Origin: Brevundimonas sp.
GTDB lineage: Bacteria > Pseudomonadota > Alphaproteobacteria > Caulobacterales > Caulobacteraceae
Length of the DNA stretch: 14,148 bases
Reading direction: 5' to 3'
Assembly: GCA_020253595.1 (NCBI GenBank)
Contig: JADCBH010000096.1
Span: forward strand, 1-14,148
Shown here piece after piece: positions 6,382 to 14,018 of the stretch. The notes beneath the pieces were generated by a model, which was not told where the DNA came from, made no database searches, and saw only the letters and a list, made by a program, of their open reading frames with translations. The translations under genes were made by a program, and so were the position numbers. Every line of letters starts with the position of its first letter. The first letter of the stretch is position 1.

Positions 6382-7444
6382 TGCGGCGGCGCTCCCGCTC
6401 GACAGTCACCAGGTCGGCGGCGACCATTTCGGCGCACAGGGCCTGCCATTTGGTCTCGTGGACCCAGCCCAGCTTGCGCTTCGCCTTGGCCGGGTCGCCG
6501 ATCAGCAGGTCGACCTCGGTGGGGCGGAAGTAGCGCGGGTCGACCTCGACATAGACCCGGCCGGTGTCGGCGCATACGCCCTTCTCGTCGACGTCCTCGC
6601 CCTCCCAGCGCATGGTGACGCCGATCTGGCGGAAGGCCTCGCTGACGAAGTCGCGGATGATCGTGGTCTCGCCGGTGGCCAGGACATAGTCGTCGGGCTC
6701 ATCCTGCTGCAGCATCAGCCACATGCCGCGGACGTACTCGCGGGCGTGGCCCCAGTCGCGTTTGGCGTCGAGGTTTCCGAGGTACAGCTTGTCCTGGAAG
6801 CCCAGCTTGATGGCCGCGGCGGCGCGAGTGACCTTACGGGTGACGAAGGTCTCGCCCCTCAGCGGGCTCTCGTGGTTGAACAGGATGCCGTTGGACGCGT
6901 GCATGCCATAGGCCTCGCGGTAGTTCACCACGATCCAGTAGGCGTAGAGCTTGGCTGCGGCGTAAGGACTGCGCGGATAGAAGGGGGTGGTCTCCGACTG
7001 GGGCACCTCCTGAACCAGGCCGTACAGCTCCGATGTCGAGGCTTGGTAGAAGCGGGTCTTCTCCTCCAAACCGAGAATACGGACCGCTTCGAGCAGCCGA
7101 AGCGTGCCAACGGCGTCGGCATTGGCCGTGTACTCAGGGGTGTCGAACGACACCTGAACATGACTTTGGGCTGCGAGATTATAGATCTCGTCCGGCTGGG
7201 TTTGCTGAACGATGCGGATCAGATTGGTTGAATCTGTCAGGTCTCCGTAATGCAGGACGAAGCGGCGGTCACGATCGTGCGGGTCCTGATAGAGATGATC
7301 GATCCGTCCGGTGTTAAAGGATGACGAGCGGCGCTTGATGCCGTGGACGATGTAGCCCTTCTCCAGGAGCAGTTGGGACAGGTAGGCACCATCCTGACCG
7401 GTCACTCCCGTTATCAGCGCGACCTTGCGGTTTGCTTCCGGCAT
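6371..7444 (-). CDS. gmd: GDP-mannose 4,6-dehydratase
   Basis: 357 residues, near full family length. It shows the NADP-binding GVTGQDG motif (13-19), RRSSSFNTGRIDHLY (38-52), YGDLTD (66-71), NLAAQSHVQVSF (89-100), the active-site STSELYG (136-142), Y161-x3-K165 in SPYAAAKLYAYW, NHESPLRGETFVTRK and RDWGHAREYV. These are hallmark Gmd segments. It removes water from GDP-D-mannose to give GDP-4-keto-6-deoxy-D-mannose, the substrate for Fcl encoded downstream, so the pair makes GDP-L-fucose. I start it at the ATG at 7442-7444, which has GGGGGA three bases upstream; a TTG 39 bases earlier would add 13 residues not typical of the family and would lie within a dyad. It is the first gene after a 129-bp gap, so a promoter or internal control point probably lies there. 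It overlaps the next gene by 11 nt. Confidence 0.97.
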   Translation of the reverse strand: MPEANRKVALITGVTGQDGAYLSQLLLEKGYIVHGIKRRSSSFNTGRIDHLYQDPHDRDRRFVLHYGDLTDSTNLIRIVQQTQPDEIYNLAAQSHVQVSFDTPEYTANADAVGTLRLLEAVRILGLEEKTRFYQASTSELYGLVQEVPQSETTPFYPRSPYAAAKLYAYWIVVNYREAYGMHASNGILFNHESPLRGETFVTRKVTRAAAAIKLGFQDKLYLGNLDAKRDWGHAREYVRGMWLMLQQDEPDDYVLATGETTIIRDFVSEAFRQIGVTMRWEGEDVDEKGVCADTGRVYVEVDPRYFRPTEVDLLIGDPAKAKRKLGWVHETKWQALCAEMVAADLVTVERERRRNAD

Positions 7445-7461
7445 CGATCCCCCAACAGCCG

Positions 7462-7488
7462 TGACGTTCGCCCGGTGGGCCAACGTCA
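7462..7488. promoter_or_regulatory. 27-bp interrupted dyad just upstream of gmd
   Basis: On the plus strand TGACGTT (7462-7468) and AACGTCA (7482-7488) are perfect inverted repeats. The spacer itself contains GCCC-GGT-GGGC, so the whole element is an 11-of-12 matched dyad with one central-arm mismatch. It lies 17 bp upstream of the gmd ATG in the only gap larger than about 80 bp between the two gene blocks. It could be an operator for a dimeric regulator or an RNA hairpin in the leader next to the ribosome binding site. No T-run follows on the minus strand (CGGCTGTTGGGGG), so a simple terminator is unlikely. I could not assign a clear -35/-10 pair in 7489-7573. Confidence 0.5.
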
Positions 7489-7573
7489 GATTTCAACGAT
7501 AGCGATAATTGCTGCGCCTGCGAAGCGACTTAAGCGTATCGTGTGACATCCTCATCTCGTGCAGGCTCCACTT

Positions 7574-8692
7574 TCACCGAGGTACAGCCAGTCGTGAACG
7601 CCGCTGCGACGCAGTGGCTGTCGACGGCACCAACGGATTGGCCACGGTCGGTGGTGCTTGCGGTGCAGAGACTTCCGTTGTGACCGCAGGGGTAGCCTCG
7701 CCTGCGATCTCCGCTGCCACACGATCTCCTGCAACATCCCGCGCCGGTGGAACAGGAATAACCAGCGGAGTCGTGAGATCGATGTCGGCGACCGTCGTCT
7801 CCAATATCGGTTCCGGTAGTTCTTCCACGTATGTCGCGATCGCGGCCAGCTTGGCGATCACAGGCTCTGTGCCCGCATGACGACCGGTAAAGGCTCCCGG
7901 CAATCCCCAGGCTCCCGTCCACCTGTAGAAGATGTGGGTGTCGATCTGGGTCATCTTCACCAGGCGCTCAGCCCAATAAGGCGCGACCCAATCGGTATGG
8001 TAGTGGGTCGCCATGCCCACCTGTGGGGCAACCGCACCGTTCAGTGCTGCTGCCGCAACCGCTCGGGCACGGGCCCATCCGGCCACCGAGGGCACCCGCG
8101 CCATCGCTCCGTCACAGGTGAAGCTGAACTGACAGCCCGTGGTCCGCTCCTGTCCCTGGAACACCACGCCGCAGATGGTCTTTGGGAAGGCCGGATGTCG
8201 CATGCGGTTGATGACCACCTGAGCCACGGCCGCCTGGCCCGCGGCTGTCTCAGAAGCTGCCTCGTAGTAGACCGCCGCCGTCAAGCAATCGAGAGCGCGG
8301 GCATAATCGGCTAGCTGCTCTGGGGGCATGATGAAGGGTCGGGCGGACAGGATCGGCAGCGTAGAGAACGGCAGTGCGGCATTGAAGGCGCGCGCTTCAT
8401 CCATCGAGATTTCGCGAAGCGCATCCGGAGCCAAAGTGAAGTCGAGGTCGGGAGCCAACGCTCCCGTTTGGACAGCCGGGTCTTCGACCTCTGTGACCAC
8501 CCGGGCCGCGAGCTCACTCAGCCGGGTGTGCAGAAGCGCCCCGCCAGCCGACAGAAGGATCGCAAGGCAGCCGAGGACGCAAATGATCGATGGCATCCAG
8601 GGGCTCTGGACGATCCTTGACAGGCCAGAGGACAGGCGAGCCCGCCACACAGGGGGCGCGGGTCTGCCAACACTCGCATCCTGAGCACTCAC
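7574..8692 (-). CDS. Membrane-anchored SleB-family cell wall hydrolase
   Basis: 372 residues: a short cytoplasmic N-terminus, one membrane segment (about 34-54, SIICVLGCLAILLSAGG), a linker, then a SleB/Hydrolase_2 domain at about 134-262. The domain has LTAAVYYEAASETAAGQAAVAQVVINR (137-163) with the probable catalytic Glu144, CGVVFQG (174-180), CQFSFTCDG (187-195), ATHYHTDWVAPYW (228-240) and THIFYRW (252-258). Family members cleave peptidoglycan, so this enzyme should act in the periplasm, perhaps making room for the envelope-spanning export complex. The tail (about 290-372) is rich in Pro, Ala, Thr and Val and probably disordered. I prefer the GTG at 8690-8692 because AAGGGGG lies eight bases upstream; a TTG at 8728 would add 12 residues. 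The stop is followed by a 129-bp gap before gmd. Confidence 0.87.
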   Translation of the reverse strand: MSAQDASVGRPAPPVWRARLSSGLSRIVQSPWMPSIICVLGCLAILLSAGGALLHTRLSELAARVVTEVEDPAVQTGALAPDLDFTLAPDALREISMDEARAFNAALPFSTLPILSARPFIMPPEQLADYARALDCLTAAVYYEAASETAAGQAAVAQVVINRMRHPAFPKTICGVVFQGQERTTGCQFSFTCDGAMARVPSVAGWARARAVAAAALNGAVAPQVGMATHYHTDWVAPYWAERLVKMTQIDTHIFYRWTGAWGLPGAFTGRHAGTEPVIAKLAAIATYVEELPEPILETTVADIDLTTPLVIPVPPARDVAGDRVAAEIAGEATPAVTTEVSAPQAPPTVANPLVPSTATASQRRSRLAVPR

Positions 8693-8771
8693 GTCCGATG
8701 CCCCCTTGCGACTGGAACCATTGACCAACTGAGGACCGATATGCCGATGATGGGCTCTCGAGGAGACGGTC

Positions 8772-8912
8772 TCAGACGTTGAGCAAGGCTGTCAGGAGTA
8801 CGCCTGCGCAGGCTGCCAAGACCGTTGCGAGGACAAAGACCCTGGGCCACCGTGGGCGCTTTTTTGGAACAGGCGGCCAGAAGGGATTGTCCGTCCGATC
8901 GCTCATGGGCAT
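8772..8912 (-). CDS. 46-residue single-span membrane protein of unknown function
   Basis: An ATG at 8910-8912 preceded by GGAGAA (7-base spacing) opens a 46-residue frame: a short polar head (MPMSDRTDNPFWPPVPKK), a basic Pro/Arg/Trp patch, then one hydrophobic helix from about residue 25 to 45 (VFVLATVLAACAGVLLTALL) ending two residues before the C-terminus. A second ATG lies two codons downstream. By the positive-inside rule the N-terminus should be cytoplasmic and the C-terminus at the periplasmic side. It sits between the ligase-like gene (51 bp before) and the SleB hydrolase gene. I do not recognise a family. A role as a small partner of the export, ligase or hydrolase proteins is only a guess from position. 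Confidence 0.6.
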   Translation of the reverse strand: MPMSDRTDNPFWPPVPKKRPRWPRVFVLATVLAACAGVLLTALLNV

Positions 8913-8963
8913 CGGGCCGTTCTCCGCTGTGAACTGTTTGTTGAACCGGACGGGGCGTCATCT

Positions 8964-10334
8964 TCACCCCCTCCCCTGTCCGAAAGCGAAGCCCAATCCG
9001 AGCAGAAAGGCCCAGAATCCAGAAATCGATGGCACCTGAAGGGCGTAATCTGTCAGGCCGTGAACGAGGACGACCATACTGGCGCACACCAAGCCTCGCT
9101 GGAGCCCCTTTCCTTTGCCGCCGAGAGCGCGGCCGACTGATAGAACAAGGACCAAACCCACCAGCAGAAACATGGGGACGGAACCGACGATGCCGGCTTC
9201 TTCCAGCCACTGCAGATAGACATTGTGGGTCGCCCGGATGACCCAGAGGTTACCCACTGTCTCGCTGGTCATGATCTGGTTGTTGATGGCGTCAAAGGTC
9301 CCAAGCCCATAGCCGAACAAGGGCGAGGCTAGGAACGCTTGCCAGTGAACTGTGAAAACCTGGCCGCGGACATCGACATCCGCATCGATCCCGCCGACTC
9401 GCGTCCAGAGCAGGTCGTTTCCGCTGAAAGTCAAAACCGCTCCAACGGCAAGCAACAACAGCGCCCCGATCCAGACCGGCAGCCTCCCCTTCCGGCTCGA
9501 GGCCGTCTCCCAAAGGAGCAGTATAACGAGCGCCACTGCTGTGGCGACCAAGCCCATGCGCGACGCGGTCAGGATGAGACAGACGGCGCAAAGCGACAGA
9601 CAGGACAAAGGCACGGCGGTCCTGGTCAGGCGTTTCGAAAACCCTAGCCCGTCGGTCCGTTTCCAGGCGCGCAGGAAGACCGCAAGCGACAGCACCAGGA
9701 GGACACCGAACACCGTGGCCCCACTGTTGAAGCTCAAAAATCCACCGGACAGACGCCCACCGCCCTGGGCAACCTGCACGCCGGCCAAAAAGGTCACCAA
9801 GGAGATCGCGGCATAGACGCCGCCTGCCCAGATGATCCCCTCCAGAGTCGCCTGTCCGCGGCTCCGGCTCACCCCCTGCAAGGCTCCGACCCCGAAGGCC
9901 GCCGCGAGGCCGACGAGCTTCACTATTTCTACAACGGTCGCTCCCCGATCAATCGACGCGGCCCCAACCTCGGTACTGGCCCACTCATAAAGGGGGTGCG
10001 GCCCACCGGGCGTGAAGGGTGTCAGGGACCAGAGGGCAACGCCGATCACCACCAAAAGAAGACCCGCGAGGGGCCAGATCGGCGCAAGATCGAACAGTCC
10101 ACGACGCAACGGCGTGGCCAGTGTCACCATCAAGGCAAGACCCAGGATGGCGGTGAACCAAAGGGCGGCGGCCGGCTGGTTCGCCCCGAACGTTAGATGG
10201 GCCACGCAAAAGATGACCGGCAAGGCCAGCAATCCCACCCGCCAACCCATCGGCAATCGACGCTCGGTACGAGAGCTCGATCCGAAGGCGGGCGATCGTT
10301 TGCGCCGGGGGCTTTCGAGAACCTCGGCGGTCAT
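8964..10334 (-). CDS. O-antigen ligase/polymerase family (Wzy_C-type) membrane protein
   Basis: 456 residues with about 10-12 membrane segments and a large periplasmic loop at about 305-385. The loop contains VRGQVFTVHWQAFLASPLFGYG and RATHNVYLQWLEEAGIVG (367-384), the T-H-N...L...G pattern of the Wzy_C superfamily (WaaL ligases, some polymerases, HfsC-like proteins). SGGFLSFNSGATVFG (196-210), TASRMG (256-261) and HGLTDY (425-430) also fit. It would act on undecaprenyl-linked glycan at the periplasmic face, as ligase or polymerase; sequence alone does not distinguish these. The ATG at 10334 follows the kinase stop by 3 bp; a TTG immediately before could add one residue. Because it is beside the kinase and barrel genes while a separate Wzy is in the sugar block, two polymerase-like proteins serve one locus. 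Confidence 0.85.
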   Translation of the reverse strand: MTAEVLESPRRKRSPAFGSSSRTERRLPMGWRVGLLALPVIFCVAHLTFGANQPAAALWFTAILGLALMVTLATPLRRGLFDLAPIWPLAGLLLVVIGVALWSLTPFTPGGPHPLYEWASTEVGAASIDRGATVVEIVKLVGLAAAFGVGALQGVSRSRGQATLEGIIWAGGVYAAISLVTFLAGVQVAQGGGRLSGGFLSFNSGATVFGVLLVLSLAVFLRAWKRTDGLGFSKRLTRTAVPLSCLSLCAVCLILTASRMGLVATAVALVILLLWETASSRKGRLPVWIGALLLLAVGAVLTFSGNDLLWTRVGGIDADVDVRGQVFTVHWQAFLASPLFGYGLGTFDAINNQIMTSETVGNLWVIRATHNVYLQWLEEAGIVGSVPMFLLVGLVLVLSVGRALGGKGKGLQRGLVCASMVVLVHGLTDYALQVPSISGFWAFLLGLGFAFGQGRG

Positions 10335-10337
10335 CAA

Positions 10338-12590
10338 TCAGGCCGAATAGTATTTCTTGTAGTCGCCGTAATAGTAGCCGGCGTCGCCATAGCCGTAACG
10401 CGCCTGGGCCTTCATATCGACCTGGGTCATGCCGATGCCGGCGACGTGGGCACCGGACTGCTCCAGCACCTTGAGCGCAGCCGAGATAGCCTTCTCCGGT
10501 GTCTGTCTCCAACGCGCGAGGAACACCACAGCGTCCGAGCGCGCCGCGATCAGACGGGTGTCGGAAACAGCCAGGACCGGAGCCGTGTCCAGGATCACGA
10601 GGTCGAAGCGCTTCCTCAGATCAGCGATCAGTTTATCCATCGCCGCGGTGCCGAACACGTCCTTGGGCGTGAAGCTATCCTTTGCCAGGGGCAGCACATA
10701 GGCCCCGGAGGGTTCGTCAAGGCGCACGGCGTCCTGAAGGGTCGACGACCGGTTCAAGACCTCGATCAGACCCGCTTCCGGCTCGACGCCAAGCAGGCGG
10801 TTCACGTTACGACGGCGCAGGTCGCAGTCGACCAGGATCACTCGAACCCCCGCCTGGGCCGCGACACGGGCGAGGCAAAGCGCAGTGGTGGTCTTGCCTT
10901 CAGAGGGCAGGGCCGACGTCAGGCTGATCACCTGGATAGTGTGGCCGATGCGAGAGAACAGGATCGAAGCGCGCATGGCGCGGACGGCCTCGGCGAAGCT
11001 CGAGAGCGGCTTCTTGACGATATAGTCAGGTGGAGTCTCGTCGCGATCCTGCGGATCAGCGACCGAGGCCAAAAGCGGCACCGAGCCCAGATGAGGCAGA
11101 TTAAACTTGTGCTCAATGTCTTCCGCCGTGAGGACGCCCGTGTCGAGCATGATCGCCAGAACCACAGCGGCAAAGCCGGCCCCCAGAGCGAGGACCAGAC
11201 CAAGGGCGAGGTTCAGCGGAACATTGGGCGAGCTGGCCCCCGTTGGGATGGCCGCCGGCGAAACAATGCGGGCGTCGGACTCCTCAATACCTTCCGAGGA
11301 TGTCGTCTCCTGGAAGCGGTTTAGGAAGCTCTCGTACAGCGTACGGACCGACTCAGCGTTACGCTCCAGCTCGTTCAGACGGACGGCGGCGGCGTTGTTG
11401 GCGGCCAGGGTCCCGCGCGCGGATCCAAGGCTGCCGGCCATGGAGCCGGTGCGCTCACGGGCGACCTGAACCTGGGCCTCAAGGTTGGAGATGATGCGGC
11501 GGATTTCGGCCTGGATCTGGGTGTCGATGTCTGCGAGCTCGCGTTCGGCCCGCAGCATGTCCGGGTGACGGGGGCCGTAGCGGCTGGTCAGGTCTGCGAC
11601 CCGGCCTGACACCTCGGCACGTTGGGCTCGCAGCGTCTGCACAACCTGCGACCCAAGAGCCTCTCCGACGTCATCGCCATTCGAGCCTGCAGCCAGCTGG
11701 GCACGAGCGGTCCGGAGCCGCGCTTCGGCTTCGGCCTGGGTCGCCCGCACGGTCGCGAGCTGCTGGTTGTAGGTCGAGATCTCCTGCTCGGTGAGCGTCG
11801 CGCCCGAGGCGCTCAACAGGTTGTTGGCCGTCCGGTACTGTTCAACTGCGGCTTCGGCCTGCTGCACCTCTCCCCGAAGCTCGGTCAGGCGGGTGTTCAA
11901 CCAGGTGTTGGCCTGGCGGGTGGCATCGAACTTGGCCTCAAGCTGCTCCAGCAGGTAGCGCTCTGCATAGGCATTGGCGATCCGCGCCGCCTTGGCCGGG
12001 TCCTCGGAGGTGAAACCGACGTTCATGACGTAGGTCAGGCCCGCGCGGCGAACAGAGAGCCGCTTCAGGACGTTGTCGACGACCTTTTCCTTTTCCTTCT
12101 GCTGTTCAACGGCAGAAAGACGTTCCCGCGCGGCATCGGGAGCTGCCGCTCCAAACAGGGTGGCCACGCCACCCACCACCGCCTCGAGAGGACCCGGGTC
12201 CCGGATGGCCGGATTGAACTCAGGATCCTCCTCGAGGTTCATCACCTCGACGACCCGCTCGGCCAGTCGGCGGGACTTGAGGATCTCGATCTCAGTATCG
12301 ACCACGCTGGTCTCGGCCGAAAGGCCGGACAGCACCGCCTCGGTGGAAACGATATTCTGTTCGCGCGTGTTGATCGTCAGGCTCGAGGTCGCCGTGTAGA
12401 GGGGCGTCGCCTGGGTGGTGACGATCACGGCCCCCACCATGACGACCAGGGCTACGGCGAGGAACAGGGGCAGCCGCCGACGGAACAGCGCAATGAGCCG
12501 GTGAAGATCGACGCCTTCGCCCCCTTGGCCACCCTGGTCGGGGCCGGACATCCGGGCATCGCCAGGGCGGATCGGGATCAGATTGTTCAT
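10338..12590 (-). CDS. wzc: Wzc/GumC-type chain-length regulator fused to a tyrosine autokinase
   Basis: 750 residues. N-terminal Wzz-like domain with membrane segment 1 at about 40-59; a periplasmic region with coiled-coil-rich stretches (about 214-300 and 340-430) including the GumC-like RYGPRHPDM (337-345); and membrane segment 2 at about 459-481 behind a Pro-rich approach. The cytoplasmic BY-kinase has Walker A in SALPSEGKTTT (559-569, Lys566), Walker A' VILVDCD (584-590) and Walker B FDLVILDTAP (662-671). The C-terminus has eight Tyr between 732 and 748, the autophosphorylation cluster. It controls polymer length and export by cycling phosphorylation and oligomerisation at the inner membrane, docking to the outer-membrane exporter. 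The fused form differs from the split HfsA/HfsB pair of Caulobacter holdfast. It sits 38 bp after the beta-barrel gene. The RBS ahead of the ATG at 12590 is weak. Confidence 0.95.
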   Translation of the reverse strand: MNNLIPIRPGDARMSGPDQGGQGGEGVDLHRLIALFRRRLPLFLAVALVVMVGAVIVTTQATPLYTATSSLTINTREQNIVSTEAVLSGLSAETSVVDTEIEILKSRRLAERVVEVMNLEEDPEFNPAIRDPGPLEAVVGGVATLFGAAAPDAARERLSAVEQQKEKEKVVDNVLKRLSVRRAGLTYVMNVGFTSEDPAKAARIANAYAERYLLEQLEAKFDATRQANTWLNTRLTELRGEVQQAEAAVEQYRTANNLLSASGATLTEQEISTYNQQLATVRATQAEAEARLRTARAQLAAGSNGDDVGEALGSQVVQTLRAQRAEVSGRVADLTSRYGPRHPDMLRAERELADIDTQIQAEIRRIISNLEAQVQVARERTGSMAGSLGSARGTLAANNAAAVRLNELERNAESVRTLYESFLNRFQETTSSEGIEESDARIVSPAAIPTGASSPNVPLNLALGLVLALGAGFAAVVLAIMLDTGVLTAEDIEHKFNLPHLGSVPLLASVADPQDRDETPPDYIVKKPLSSFAEAVRAMRASILFSRIGHTIQVISLTSALPSEGKTTTALCLARVAAQAGVRVILVDCDLRRRNVNRLLGVEPEAGLIEVLNRSSTLQDAVRLDEPSGAYVLPLAKDSFTPKDVFGTAAMDKLIADLRKRFDLVILDTAPVLAVSDTRLIAARSDAVVFLARWRQTPEKAISAALKVLEQSGAHVAGIGMTQVDMKAQARYGYGDAGYYYGDYKKYYSA

Positions 12591-12628
12591 CTACAGGCTC
12601 ACGCGGACTGGAAAGTGACGCAACTCGT

Positions 12629-13939
12629 CTAGAACTGGGTCACCAGGGTCAGTGTCAGACGGTTCACATCAAAATCCACGCCAGCGGCCGCGCCGTCGGA
12701 AGTCTGCTCAAAGTGGCTGGCCGCAACGCTGAGGCCGATGTTGCGGTTCAGCAGGTAGGTGCCACCGACCGAGTACTGGAAGCGGTCGTCGGTCCGGTCC
12801 AGGCCTTCGTATTTATCGCTCGACAGGGAGATGTCGGCGTTGAGCAGCACATTGCGCATCAGCTCATGGTCGATGCGGGCACCGACGGAGGTGGACAGAT
12901 AACCGCCTGCGCCCGCGATGCCGGAATCCTCGATCGTCCGCGAGGCCGTAGCGGACACCGTCGTCAGCTGAGTGGGGAACCACTCCAGCTGGCCGCGTGC
13001 GCCAAAGCCATCGATCTTGTCATAAACGGCGGCGTCAAACTCCTGGGAGATAAAGCCCGCCGCGATTTCGCCCCGGGCCACCGCTCCAAGCTCGAAGTTG
13101 GCCCCCGCCAGCAGTTCATAGCCGTCCGAATCCCGGGCCGGCAGCAACAGTGAGGTCGCCGTGTCGTAGTCGCGCGTGTTGGCCGTCGCCTGAACAAACA
13201 GGGCGGTCGCGGGGCTAACGGCATAGTCGCCTCGACCGGTCAGGCTGGTGACCGTCCGGTCGCGGTTGTCCTGGTCGATCACGACCCCGCCCAGCGTCCG
13301 CCCATCCTCGTAGTCGAAGGTGCGAATGTCCGCCCGCGCCGACAGCTTGGTGCGACCCCGCACCGTCATGCCCGCGGCATAGGCTGCGGTGGAGTCATAA
13401 GAGATCGGTTCGCGGGTCGACGCCGGGGCGTTGGACGAGGTCCGCGGCTCGGTCAGGCTGTCGTAGTTCACGCCCAGCGCGAGATTGGTCGACCGGGTAA
13501 AGTCCAGACGGCCATTGGCCCCCACGCCCCAGTCCTCGAAGTTCTCCTCGTCGAAGTCCTGATAGCGGGCGATGTTGGCCCGGGCGAACAGGGCCAGCGC
13601 ATGGCGCGACCAGCCCGATTCCAGCGAGACTTCCGGCTTGATCCGGGTGATCCAGTCGTCCTGGGCCCTCGTCGCGGTCGCGAAGATGTTGTCGTTGGAT
13701 TCCGCGTCGAACTGGATGCTGGGAAAGGCCGTGAAGGTTCCGACCGGGACGCCCAGAGCTTCATACTCCGGCCGCGACCGCTCCCGGACCCCGATCCCGC
13801 GATCACGGGCAAAGAGGTTGCCCGCCTCATTCTGGGCTTGAGTCAGAGACCCCGAGGTCGATTGGGCCTGAACAGACTGGGCCGTTACGGCCATACCCAA
13901 CGCCAGAAGCCAGGACAGTCGAAGATTGGATCTCGCCAT
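12629..13939 (-). CDS. Outer-membrane beta-barrel protein (BBP2-like)
   Basis: 436 residues with a signal peptide: basic MARSNLR, hydrophobic LSWLLALGMAVTA, probable cleavage after VQA (25). The mature part is low in Cys and full of alternating polar/aromatic strands, with repeated features such as FPSIQFDAESNDNIF, then ALALFARANIARYQDF and ALGVNYDSLTE. It ends in LTLVTQF, with the C-terminal Phe typical of BAM-inserted barrels. FPSIQFDAESNDNIFAT near the N-terminus is the pattern I associate with the putative beta-barrel porin 2 group found next to alphaproteobacterial exopolysaccharide genes. A likely role is an outer-membrane accessory or conduit for the polymer, working with a Wza-type protein and the Wzc kinase encoded just downstream. 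The ATG at 13939 has GGGGA two bases upstream. Function is inferred from location and neighbours. Confidence 0.85.
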   Translation of the reverse strand: MARSNLRLSWLLALGMAVTAQSVQAQSTSGSLTQAQNEAGNLFARDRGIGVRERSRPEYEALGVPVGTFTAFPSIQFDAESNDNIFATATRAQDDWITRIKPEVSLESGWSRHALALFARANIARYQDFDEENFEDWGVGANGRLDFTRSTNLALGVNYDSLTEPRTSSNAPASTREPISYDSTAAYAAGMTVRGRTKLSARADIRTFDYEDGRTLGGVVIDQDNRDRTVTSLTGRGDYAVSPATALFVQATANTRDYDTATSLLLPARDSDGYELLAGANFELGAVARGEIAAGFISQEFDAAVYDKIDGFGARGQLEWFPTQLTTVSATASRTIEDSGIAGAGGYLSTSVGARIDHELMRNVLLNADISLSSDKYEGLDRTDDRFQYSVGGTYLLNRNIGLSVAASHFEQTSDGAAAGVDFDVNRLTLTLVTQF

Positions 13940-14018
13940 GTATCCCCATCCGCCGGCTCCCGACGGTCTTGTATGCTCAAACCCGGTTGTATCGCCGTGC
14001 AGTCAGATCAAGCGACAC

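Noticed and set aside
6314..7231. Plus-strand open frame of 305 codons
   Set aside because: Antisense to gmd, whose identity is certain.
7445..7483. TTG start adding 13 residues to Gmd
   Set aside because: The extra residues are not typical of Gmd and the ATG at 7444 has a GGGGGA just upstream. The region is better explained as leader with a dyad.
10197..11324. Plus-strand open frame of 375 codons
   Set aside because: Antisense to the wzc kinase domain and the start of the ligase-like gene; composition is that of a shadow frame, rich in Arg, Gly and His, with no motif.
11622..12632. Plus-strand open frame of 336 codons
   Set aside because: It lies entirely opposite the wzc coding region, which has full motif support. 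Long antisense frames are common in GC-rich genes with strong third-position bias.
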